This document shows positions 46,022-56,900 of a stretch of 64,000 nt of DNA, piece by piece. Origin of the DNA: Anthostomella pinea. Its lineage: Eukaryota > Ascomycota > Sordariomycetes > Xylariales > Xylariaceae. The notes below the pieces were generated by a model. That model saw only the letters and a list, made by a program, of their open reading frames with translations, was not told the origin of the DNA and made no database searches. Both the position numbers and the translations under genes were made by a program. The stretch spans positions 620,001 through 684,000 of the forward strand of contig CAUWAG010000004.1 in NCBI GenBank assembly GCA_963556695.1, written 5' to 3'. Positions within the stretch are counted from its first letter, which is position 1. Every line of letters starts with the position of its first letter.

Positions 46022-46517
46022 ACCGAGCCTTACTCTGCCTTTCTCAAAGTCGAACTTGGATTGGGATACGTTCTAGGCGGTGGACGAGGCGATCGTTGCG
46101 GAGAACACGGGAATACAGTGTTCACTCCGGCAATTTGCCTTCGATATTATCGCTGCAAGCAGGCGGTTATGAAGATGGTTCCTTCAACGGTCAAGTGAGG
46201 TCGGATCCGAAACTATCTACATAGTCGATAGCCACGAACAGGAGAAGAACAAGAATGACGACGTGGACACTGCTTTCAGCCGCATATATGCTTCGGAAGG
46301 TCCTCATTGGCCGTGGCTGGACGAATGTAACAGTATGCTGTCAGCAACATAGCCCCTCTCGGGCGGCCTCACCCGGTGGCCGTAAAGGGTGGTAACGCAA
46401 GCTGCATAATGTTGTTTCATGCTGACTTATCCATATTGCCCTGTATGAAATACCAACACTGTTCTCAGGCTCTTCACTTACTACACGCTCCTGCTTCTTG
46501 TCGCTGTATACACGTCG
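46022..46517. other. Intergenic region between divergent genes
   Basis: About 500 bp between the start of the trypsin-like gene (-) and the start of the 304-residue gene (+). A shared promoter region; no defined site. Confidence 0.5.
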
Positions 46518-47496
46518 ATGACAACTGACATCATGAGCTCCTTCGCGCTCGCCGAGCATCCATCGGCCTTGGCCGAACATCCAACCGGCGAATATCTCCT
46601 TCCATCGCAACAGCAAGAGCTCATAATTCGAAATTGGGGGCTGTGTTCTCCAAGCCTGAACCGCGCGCGCCATCTCGAGGCATACCTGTTGTACTACGAG
46701 AATGAGGCAATCGAGGCACGCCATATAGGCGGCAGAGACAATATATCTCGATGGCATGGTAACATACAGTACTTCTTGGAAGCCATCAAAAGGAACCCGA
46801 CCATTCCCCGACGCAACCTTAGGGCAGCATTGAGGTCTATGTGCTCCGATAAAGTAACATTCCAGACAGGCTCCGCAGACGACAGCTCCGCAGACGACAC
46901 GGGTGGAAATGTGAATTTGCCATTCAATACACCCTTGGCACTCAGCACAACTGAGGTGGATGACAAGACCTTGGACGCCGCTATTGCTGTTTCCGTCAAA
47001 ATTCTGTTCGCGGTTCATGTGAACCCCGGCCCACCTACGGGGGGAGTCACGGTCGGTAATTGGGAGACCTTCTGGGAAGACTCGCGATCGCTCGAGGCCT
47101 TCATAGCCGAGACTTTCCCCAGCAGTGACTACTCAGACGAAACGAACTGTCAAATCATACCAGCTAGAATAAGAGCCAGATATCTCGAGAACAACGCAGA
47201 CGTCAGGATAGAATGGACACACCACTTGCCTGACCATTTGAAGTTGGACATCGGTTTCAATAGCAAGGTCCTGAGCATATTCGAATTGGCGTCACTTCTG
47301 GAAGTCATGTACGAAGCGATTGAAGGTCACCCATATGACCAATCAATGGCGGACAGCGTCAAGCAGTGAGTTGATCGAGTCCTTCTCGCACATTATACGA
47401 GCACATCGTATCTAACTTGAGCCATCTAGCGGCCGATATAGCCTAGCATTCCTCCACGAGACTCTAGAAACCATCCGGCTCATGTTTCTGGCCTAG
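46518..47496 (+). CDS. Fungal protein of unknown function
   Basis: Two exons (46518-47365, 47430-47496) encode 304 residues; the 64-nt intron has GTGAGT, a TCTAAC branch sequence and a CTAG acceptor. The second exon adds HGRYSLAFLHETLETIRLMFLA, an amphipathic end. Short internal duplications are visible (LAEHPSALAEHPTGEY; SADDSSADDT). Near 150-165 is a hydrophobic stretch (AAIAVSVKILFAVHV); the rest is mixed alpha. No catalytic motif or targeting signal. The frame resembles poorly known fungal proteins often found in accessory regions, but I cannot name a family. Confidence 0.65.
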
Positions 47497-47843
47497 GATC
47501 GTCAATGGCTTGAGCAAAAGCTCAAGCTACGAATTGATTGATTTATTTTATTTATTTATTGTGGGTGCAGTCCCTCAACAGGGCAAACCACGCCTCCCAG
47601 AGCCATTGCATCGCAAGGTTGTAGAGGTGTCAGTCTAGATACATTCAGATCCGCGCACGAGCCTATCCTCGCTGTAGCGGTACCAACCTGGAGTGACCAG
47701 ATGGTTTTTTAGTCAATACCCAAACACAATTCTGTCAGAAAAACCTCCTGTCCAGTGACTAAGCGACCCAGTGAACCTCAGTCCTCTGGTGTACACATCG
47801 TTCCAGTAGCCATTCGATATATGTCGCATTGGTGGGTGAAGTA
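47497..47843. other. Intergenic region left of the Pogo element
   Basis: About 350 bp with an ATTTATTTATTT run (47540-47560). No gene seen. Confidence 0.5.
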
Positions 47844-47933
47844 CTCGTGCCCCGCACCACTTTCCACCTCGCTAGGGCTCACCACGTAAAGTGGTGCTCA
47901 TCACAGTAGCACACCAACCACAATAACACACCA
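47844..47933 (+). repeat. Left terminal inverted repeat of the Pogo element
   Basis: Inverted match to 49706-49795 over 90 bases with two differences, starting directly after the TA target. Confidence 0.93.
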
Positions 47934-48008
47934 GTCTTCCAAAATAACCACCCTCCAGCCAAAACTACACCAAAGTCATTATCTCTTTGGACAGACGACT
48001 TTTTCGCG

Positions 48009-49687
48009 ATGGAATCCCGTATTTACGAAGCCGTAGAATATGCCGACAAGCATCCGGATGCCTCCGAACGCGGTATCTGCCGCCAATTTAGGGTTCCAAG
48101 AGAGCGCTTCCGCAACCGCCTGCAGGGCATCCCTTCCAAAAAAGGACCACGAGAACCACCCACCAAGCTGAATGCGATACAAGAAAAAGCTGTCTGTGCT
48201 TATATCGACCGCCTAGATGCCATTAATCTCTCCGTAAGGCCAGAATTCATCATAGAGGCTGCCAACTTGCTGCTCCAGGAGTCGGCGAGTACCGCGGTCA
48301 CGGAACTACCTACAGTTGGCAAGAATTGGGCCTCCCGCTTCATCAAGCGCCACGGATACTTCAAGCAGCCTCAGAAGGTCCTTTCACAAGATCAGCAAGC
48401 TGCTAAAGACTCGAAACGCACTGAAGAGTACTTCCAGAAGCTGGGGAGGGTCATCAGGGAGGAGGGCATCCTCCCTGACGACCTGTGGAACATGGACGAG
48501 ACTGGCTTTCGATTAGGGGTTGGAAAGGACCAGATGGTCGTTACCAAGCGAAAAAGAGCCCATTATTTCGGAATACCAGAAAATAAGGAGTCTGCTACTG
48601 GCATAGAAGCTATCTCTGCTACTGGCGAGGTTATCCCAGGCTTCCTTATCCTCTCTGGCACCCTCCACATGTCTCCATGGTACAAGGTACCCGAATTAGA
48701 CCCCAGGATGGCGATTGCAACCGCGGAGAGTGGTTATTCGAACGACGAGATCAGCTTAGAGTGGATTAAGCACTTCAATAAGCACTTTAAGACCTCTTAA
48801 GTTGGTATAAAGAGGCTCCTAATCATCGACGGTCACGGTAGCCACCACACGATACAATTCATTAGATATTGTGATGACAACGGCATTATCCCTTTTGGTC
48901 TCCCTCCAAAGATGACGCATTTACTGCAGCCGCTCGATGTGGTGGTTTTCCAGCCCTTGAAGCACTACCATGTTAAAGCCCTGGATATTATGGTGCGTGA
49001 TGGTCTCACGCACATCGGGAAGATCGAGTTCCTATCGTGTATTAAAGGGGTTCGCCAGCAAGCTTTTAAGAAGACCACTATCCTCTCTGCCTTCAAGAAA
49101 ACAGGTATCCATCCTTCAAACCGTCCGTTGTGATTAATCAGTTGAAGGAATACGAAGTTCGCGCAAGGACCCCGTCACCCCCCCCTAACCAGCCTGGTTC
49201 CTCTCCAGTTACCACCCCAGCTACAATGCGGCAGATTCACAAGGCCGCATATCAAGTAGACGAGGCCTTGAACAACCTGGACGATGGCGAGGATCTTACT
49301 CCTGAAGATATTGAGAGGATCAGGCTCCTATCCAAGGGGGCGCGCTTCCACGCCTCCCAGCTAGTCCAGACCAAAAGGGACCTTGGAAGGACCGAATTAG
49401 CCTCTCGAGTTAACAAACAGCACAAGTCTGCAAAGAACACTCCTCTCCAATCAGGAGGAGTCCTCACAGTTGAAATCGGGCGTCAGATAGCGAGGAAAAA
49501 AGAGCAGGAGACCGCGGCAGGCCTCCAGAAAAAGGCGGATGCCCTGGCGAAGAAGGAGCTCCAACCACGAAAAACCCTCGCTAAGGAGGCAGCAAAGTTG
49601 GCCAGGCATTGGAGGATTACTAAGAGATTACCTGCTGCTGATATCTACGAATCTGACAAGAAGATACGGTCGCTATGTAAATTTTAA
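48009..49687 (+). pseudogene. Pogo/Fot1 transposase, two lesions
   Basis: About 560 codons. N-terminal helix-turn-helix (MESRIYEAVEYADKHPDAS; GICRQFRVPRERFRNRL), the CENP-B-type second DNA-binding part (TVGKNWASRFIKRHG), then the DDE domain: LWNMDETGFRLGVG, LLIIDGHGSH and KMTHLLQPLDVVVFQPLKHYH. A coiled C-terminal part (from 49130) ends at 49687. Lesion 1: TAA at 48798 where CAA (Gln) would fit in KTS-VGIKRL. Lesion 2: a lost base near 49130, since PSNRPL stops at TGA and VINQLKEYE continues in another frame. Both are minor, so the copy died recently. Confidence 0.9.
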
Positions 49688-49705
49688 TGCTAAATAACCT
49701 CATAT

Positions 49706-49795
49706 TGGTGTGTTATTGTGGTTGGTGTGCTACTGTGGTGAGCACCACTTTATGTGGTGAGCCCTAGCGAGGTGGAAAGTGGTGCGGGGCACGAG
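49706..49795 (-). repeat. Right terminal inverted repeat of the Pogo element
   Basis: See the left repeat; two differences over 90 bases. It is followed by TA and then unrelated sequence. Confidence 0.93.
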
Positions 49796-50989
49796 TAGCC
49801 CCCAGCTCCTCTTTTCCACCAACTCTTCCAACCTCGCTGCTCTGCATTCGTCTACATCATGTCCGCATACGGGAGGACCCTTCACAATTTGAGAAAACCC
49901 CAATGGATCCCCGCCAAGTCGAGATTGTCATTGTCCAGCTGTCAATGCAGCCAATGCAGCCAGCCCCGCCGGGTGGTTGGCTGCTGTGGCCGTCGGGCGG
50001 GGATGGCCACCGGGGGAAGCCAAAGAAGGCGACCACGTTGCACACGACACTATCGTCGGCATCATGCAATCTGCACCCTCTTCAATTGCCTCCTGCCGGT
50101 TGTATCTGATCTTGACGCCCAACTGTCTGTCCCGTCTGTCCCGTCTGTCCCATCTGTCCATGCCCAGGAGCTGGCGCTTGCACCTTCGCAATCGGGCACC
50201 CCGTCGGCACTGGCCAAGTGGTCGTGCCAGCAGACAGCCAGTGCTGCTGCATCATGCTGTCCGACCGCCGAACCTCAACTTCGCAACCACCTTGCCATTC
50301 ACAGCGCTTCCATGCGTGGGTCAGGCCCATCCCGTCCGCTTGCAGTCACCGCATATCGTTGCAGTCGGGCTGCTATAAGCTACCCTGTTAATGGCCATGT
50401 TGTCAACGAATGCTCCGGCACCGTCTCATAGAGCCATAGTCTAGCGACAGTGACTGGCGACGTGGCGCCAGTCATGTCGTGCCGACCAATGATGCTCAGG
50501 CACCATGGTGATTACAGGAGCTTCAGATGCCTCTCTCCACTCCGGGGCTGTCGCTCATCCAGTCCGAGGGTCTCCCATGGTGTTGCATTGTCCTGAGATC
50601 TTCTGCGTGGGGTTGCTATCGTCAGCCCAGCCAAACGAGCGAGCTCCCGAACCCGCATGAGAGGTTTTTGAACTCCATGTCACCGTAGGTAATTCAATCA
50701 ATTGATTTCTTTCTGTCTCATTCATGTCCAGAATCAGTCATCATTTTCATCATAGGCAGAGCGCGTGATTTCATGTTCTACTACCAAACACGCTGTCATT
50801 GTTTCACAACACAAGCATCGTCCCGATACCCAACTACGAGATCTCGCAGCCCGATACCCAATCGTTTTGGCACAGCTGCTGCGAGTACCCGCATCCTGAT
50901 TCATTTCTTTGCATGAGGACAATAAGAGAGGCCCCAAGTCCCCTCCAAACGATTCACTCCGAACAAGCCACCGGAAAGGCCAAGGAAGA
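49796..50989. other. Intergenic region upstream of the giant protein gene
   Basis: No supported gene. A frame at 49859-50431 is open but built on simple repeats (CAATGCAGCC at about 49945; CTGTCCCGTCTGTCC at about 50125-50160) and overlaps open frames on both strands. The last part is the promoter and leader of the next gene. Confidence 0.5.
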
Positions 50990-53900
50990 ATGAGTGATCA
51001 CGAGGGAGTTTCTTTCTGCCCTGCCAGAGTCGACCCGTATTCGCACGTTCAGGTGGCCGACTTCTCAAACGTCCAGTTCCTCCACATACAGGACTCGGAG
51101 GAGGAAGCTGAACAAAATGGTAAGTGTCTCGTCTCCGTTTTCCAGCCGATTGCACGCGCCAACTCAATATGTAGTTGGGCAAAGCGAGCCCGAGGACGAA
51201 GGTGTAGACTATGGCCCAGTGGAGCCTCAGACCCCCGAGCAGGCTTTGTTATCGCAAGCCGCCAAAGGAAAGAAGGCCAAGGGAAAGAAGGCTGCAAAGC
51301 CTGAGCCCAAGGAGCCAGAGCCAGTGGAGGAAGAGCAGGAATGGGGACCCCCTGCGTCTAAAAAGAAGTCCAAGGGGAAGAAGGGCGCGAAAGCTGCAAA
51401 GTCGGTACCCGAAGAGCCGGAAGCAGTGAAGGAGGAGGAGGACGACTTTGGACCTCCCGCTTCCACCAAGAAGGGCAAGAACGCCAAGAAGAAGGAGAAG
51501 GCCAAACAGAAGGCCAAGGAGAAGGTCGATAACGTGAAAGGTGTGCTGAAGAGCGACAAAGCAAAGTCGGAGCCTTCGGAACCTTCTCCACCCGCGGCGG
51601 AGGAATCACCAGCTCCGCCAGCTCAAGATGAGACACCGACTGAGCCTGATCCGCCCGCCCCGGTACCTGCGGCTGAGGCGGCCCCCGATGCTCCTGTCGA
51701 GAGCAAAGAAGCCGAAGCTCCGCCGCAGCCTGAGCCTGCTTCCGCCAGCGAAGCTGCGAAGGACGAGAGCGCCCCAGCAGCAGGAGACGCCAGTGAACCA
51801 CCTGCTGAGAAATCAAGTGAGGCTGTGGTAGCTGAACCGGAACCGGAACCAAAGAAAGAGGCTGAAGCAGAGCCCGCAGCCGAAGCTCCAAGTGAGGCAG
51901 TGATTGCCGAACCGGAAGCAAAGAAGGAGGCTGAAGGAGGGCCCCTAGCCGAAGCTCCGATTGAGGCTGTGGTAGTCGAGCCGGAACCAAAGAAGGAGGT
52001 GGAAGCCGAGCCCGCAGCCGAAGCTCCAAGCGAGGTGGCTGCTGTGGTAGCCGAACCGGAACCAAAGAAAGAGGTTGAAGCCGAGCCCGCAGCCGAACCT
52101 CCAAGTAAAGCTGTGGTAGCCGAACCAGAAGCGAAGACGGAGGCTGAAGCAGAGGCCGCAACCGAACCTGCGAGCAAAGCGGTTGTTGAACCGTCTAGCG
52201 AGCCGGAGAACACTACACCAGAGCCCGCGAGGGAGCCAGAGAGCAAGTCTGCGGCTGAAGACTCGGAAAATACTGTTAGTGATCAGTCCAGCAAGGCAGT
52301 GGATCCTGCGCCGGAGCCCGCTGAAGCGCCAGACAGCGCACCAGCAGCTGATACCCCTACTGAGGTTGTCGATGAGAAGCCAGCTCAACCTACCGAGGCC
52401 GAACTCACGCCAGAACCTTCCAAGCAAGCAGAGAACCCAGCAGACGAGTCGTCGAGCGATGCTGCCGGCGAGAAGCCCAGTCAGCAGGTCTACACCGAAT
52501 CAATACCGGAGCCTGCCAAAGAAGAAGACGGTGGAGCAACAGCAGTAGAAGTCGAAGCAGCAGCCAAGATCTCTAGTGAACCAGCTGCGGTAGAATCTAC
52601 CCCAGTCCCTCCCCAGGAATCCGAAAACCCTCCACCGCCCGAGTCTGCGAGCGTGGCTGCAGCCGAACAACCTGTCGAACAGACTGAAACGACAGACTCG
52701 TCAACCGAGCCTCCGAAAGAGCCTGAAACCGCAAAGGAAACCGAAGTTGCCCAACCACCTGAGCCGGGGAACACGCAAGCTGCCGAGGTCAGCCCCAGTG
52801 CCGAACCTGTGAGCAACAACCCAATCGATGACAGTCTTGGAGAAGTTGCAGAACTGGAGGAAAGCAAGAGCCATGCCCTAGAGGAGAGAGCACTTGATCC
52901 GACCGATGCGGAAGTAGCAAAGCCCGCAGTGCTCCCACTGGAAGAGAAGGCGCCTATCGATGAGCCTAAGACCGCGGTCGAAACCACAGCTGAAACCCCA
53001 TCCAGTCCGGCCATAGCAGAAGCGAAAGCCGCGAGCGTACCAGCTGCTTCAGATTCTCCTGCGGTGGCGGAACCCGTGACAACTGAATCTGCCGAAGCAT
53101 CGAAGGAGGTGGAAGAACCCGTCCTCGACGCAACCACCGCGGAGCCCAATTCTCCAGCTGATGCTCCACCGAGCCCATTGACGGAAAAGCACCAACTGGA
53201 AAGCACGCCCGATGTGCCAGCAGATTCTCCCGATAAACCAGAATCTGCGACAGTCGAGCCGGTTGAGAGTTCGAAGGATTCCGCAGTAGTGGAACCTGAG
53301 AAGCCAGCTTCTGACGAAAGTAGCGACAAGGCGGACAAGGAAGTCCCCTTGACCACACCAATTGCCAAGGATGAACCCCCAGCACCTGAAGAGCCCGCAT
53401 CTGAGGCCGATAATGTTTCTGAAGTTCCCAAAGAGGAACCGGGCGAGACTATCGCTGCTCCCCAGGAATCGGAGCCCTCAGATCACACAGCTGAGGCGGC
53501 AGGCGACTTCCACACAACTCAGAGCCAAGGAGACGATGCGGATGCGAATGAAGAGCCTCAAGAAAGTATGAAGGATGAGCCTGCTGTTGCCAGCACGAGC
53601 GATGTCGAGCCGTCAGCGCAAGAAGTCGCTTCCGAGGAGCCTGCAGAAGCCAAGCCTACCGAGCCGCAGCAGACAGTTGCTCAACCCGCAGATGCTGTGC
53701 CTGACGACGAGAAGCCCGAAGACGAACAGGTCAGCGGGTCATCCGGGGACCCGAAGTCTGAGCCCGCGAAACCTGAGAGCGAACCAGAAGTCGAGGCGCA
53801 AGACAGCGTTCCTTCAAGCGAAGAAGTCGAGGAACAGGTCGCGGAAGACAGCCCTGCCACAGATGCCGACAATGTGGTCGGCGATGTGGATAAGGTGCCG

Positions 53901-56900
53901 GCGGAGCAAGTCGCCCCCGAAGCCATACCCGTGGACAGCCCTGCCGAAGATGCTGCGCAGGTTGTTGAGAGCTCCCAGCCCCATGAGGCCGAAGAGCCGT
54001 CAAAGATCGAGAAGGCTCCAAAGGTCGTCGAGGAACCCGAGCTTGTCGACGAGCCGCAAGTTGTTGACGCTGAAAGTCAGCCGGGTCCTAAACCTGAATC
54101 AACTGATGATGTGGTCGCGGAAGAGCCAGCTGATCCGTCGGCCACCGAAGAGTCCCAGTCACCAACAACGAAGCAGGTCCATTTTGCCGAGAGTCCTGAG
54201 GTGTATGTGTTCTCATCCCAATTTGATCTCATTTTTATGGCCATACTAACATTCTATTAAAGCATTACCGCGCCTTTGACTCGTGATGGAGGTGAGACGG
54301 TTAACCACGATGACCCTAAGGATACACAGGATGACGATGAGCCTGCAGCCGCTGCCGGTGCTGAGCCTGCTGCAGGCGAGGGTGACGACAAAGCCGAAGA
54401 AAGCCCCGACGGAGAAGCCACGGAGGAAACTCCTGAAGAACCAGAGAACATCTTGAGTGCCGTCCCAGCTGCCGATGACTCAGCTCCAGCTAGTGACGTT
54501 GCCACAGCGAAAGACCCTGAACTAGCGGGCATCAGTGATGCACCAACCGCTACCGAAGTTCCTGCCGAAGACGTCCACGAGGTCGAGAAGGAAAACGACG
54601 CCATCGAAGATAGCGGAATCGAAGTGGAAAACGAGCCAGAAAGCGCTCCGGCCGTATCGGAGATCACCCTAGTGAAAGCCGAGGAGACGCCTGTGGAGGC
54701 TCCAGCTTCCGAGGCCAAGGCTGCTGAGCCCAAGAAGACTGTCATGGACGAAGAGGTTCGGGCGGAAGTGCCACCAAGTCCTGCCAAAGAGGAGGAGCCA
54801 ACTTCTGCTGTGATCGAAGACGTTGCACCGACGGCAACTAGCGACGACGAACCTCCAGCCGCGGAAGCTCAGCCCGACAGTGGCGACGGTCCGAAAGAAG
54901 TGTCTGAGCCCGAGCCCATTCCAAGACAGCCATCCGCAGACGAAGAAGTTGTTAAGCCTACCAAGAATGACTCCAGCAGTGTAGTGCCTGACAAGCCTGA
55001 AGGCGAGAGCCAGACCGTTGAAGAGACTTCTGCTTCCCCAGCTAATGAAGCTGTTCCCTCGATTAAAGAGCCCGCAGAGGCGACCAGTGGCTCAACGGAC
55101 AAGCAGGACGATGATGCGGGTGACAGTGCGCCAGCTGCTGCTCCTGACGAGGAAGCTGCACCCCCTAGCACTGACAAGGAGGCTGATGTCCCAGAGGAGT
55201 CTCTTGTTGAGCAAGCGATGTCGGAGACACCTTCTGCACCGACCCCTGTCGCTGAATTACCAGAGACTGTTGCCCCTGAGCCTGTTTCCGACGTTGAAGA
55301 GACTGCTCCTGATGACGACACCAAGATAGAGCCTTCGGAAGAAGCCACTGTGGCTGAAGTTGCTGCCGAGAGCCACGAGACCGCCAAAGAATCAGAGAGC
55401 GAGGAATCACCAAGCTCCGAGGCGACCGAGGACCAGTCAGCTCAGTCAGACGAGGCTCAAACGTCAATTGCTACCGAAGAAACCCATGTGAGCCCGTCAG
55501 CAGAAGATGAGGGTAGCGAGGAAAAAGCGGCTCCTGCTTCAGACGCCCAACCTCTGGAGGAGGCCTCGGTCGAGAAAAGCACAGCTGCTATCGAACCCGA
55601 AGAAGGGGCTCCTGTGAAAGACTCTGATCCTAGTCCAGCCGCATCTCAAGAAAAGCCGCCAGCTGAGCAGAGTGCTGCTGTCGAGGATAGCCCAACTCCC
55701 AAAGAACCTTCCAGCGAGAAACTTGTCGACGAGACGGCGGAGAAGCTATCGCCAGAAAAGAAGAGCGAGAGCGTTATTGAGCCACCAGTTGAAGAGACCA
55801 AGACGATTGAGGACGGTCCAGCTCCTGAAGCTATGCTGACCGAGAGCGCAACGGAGAAGGAAGCAGAGCAGCCGCCTTCAGAGAAGGGTGACAGTGCGGA
55901 AGAACCACCAAGTACTGCTCCTCAGCCTGAGGTCACTGCCATCGCCACTGAAGGTGAACCAGCAGCCGACAAGTCAGAGGAAGTCACAGAGAAGCCAAAA
56001 GAGCTCGCACCTTCGGCAGAGGCTCCTGCAGAACCGGCAGAGCCTGAAGTCGTGAAGAAGGTACTTGCTAAGCCTCAGGTAAGGCATTCCTGGCAGCCTC
56101 ACATAGTCCGTTTTCAATATGTTTCTTTCAGTAGGTTTTCCTTCGCGTCTCTCTCATGAGGCATGGATCTAAAGGTCCCACCTCGATTTTGAATTCACGG
56201 GTACTAACGGCGGATTTCTAGCCCGATGCCGCTGAGACTGAGGCACAGAAGGAGGACGATGTGCCCGCTGTTGAGGCAGTGCCCGAAGAGCCGAAGAAGG
56301 AGGTTGAGCCTGCGGTAATGGAGCCTGCCCAGAGCAAGCCATCCGAAGAGAGCGAACCAGCCGCAGCCGAAGTCACCAAAGATGCTGAACCGGACGTAGC
56401 GAAGGAAGAGACCGCACAGCCCGAGCCGGCCGTAGTCGAGAGCGAACCACTAGCAGTTGCCCAGCAACCAGAGGAGGTAGCACCGACCGAGTCCAAACCA
56501 GCCCCTGCGGAAGCAACAGCGGTGCCAGATGAAACACCAAAGGAGGAACCTCCAGCCGAGCCTGAAGCTGTTGCGGAGGTTGTCGTTGAACCGGCTCAAG
56601 AATCCAAGGAAGAGGCTCCAGTGGAAGCAAAGCCAGTGCCAAATGAGACCACAAGGGACGAAACCACAACAGAGCCTGAAGCTGTTGCCAAGGATGCCAT
56701 CGAACCGGCTCAGGAATCCAAGGAAGAGGCTCCAGTACAGGACCAAGCGCAGCCAAAGGAGGCCGAAAAGGCCACAGAGACCGCCGCTGCTGAAGTCGTC
56801 GCTGAGCCTACAGAGACTAAGCCCGCTGAAGTACCCGCTGAGGCTAAGCCCGTTGAAGCACCCGCTGAGGCCAAGCCAGAGCAAGTCGAAGACAAGACCA

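Larger units (their letters stand above)
47844..49795 (+). mobile_element. Pogo/Fot1-type DNA transposon with 90-bp terminal inverted repeats
   Basis: Terminal inverted repeats of 90 bp (47844-47933 and 49706-49795; CTCGTGCCCCGCACCACTTT...) differ at two positions by eye. TA flanks both ends (47842-47843 and 49796-49797). Total 1952 bp, normal for the group, with one transposase frame inside. GC content is normal, so RIP has not acted on it appreciably. It is a different family from the element at 30305-38208. Confidence 0.93.

Noticed and set aside
49859..50431. 190-codon plus-strand frame as a secreted small protein
   Set aside because: Built on simple repeats with open frames on both strands; no signal peptide.
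51227..53431. Long minus-strand frames rich in Ser/Gly/Leu under the giant gene
   Set aside because: Complement of Glu/Pro/Ala codons gives open Ser/Gly/Leu frames automatically.
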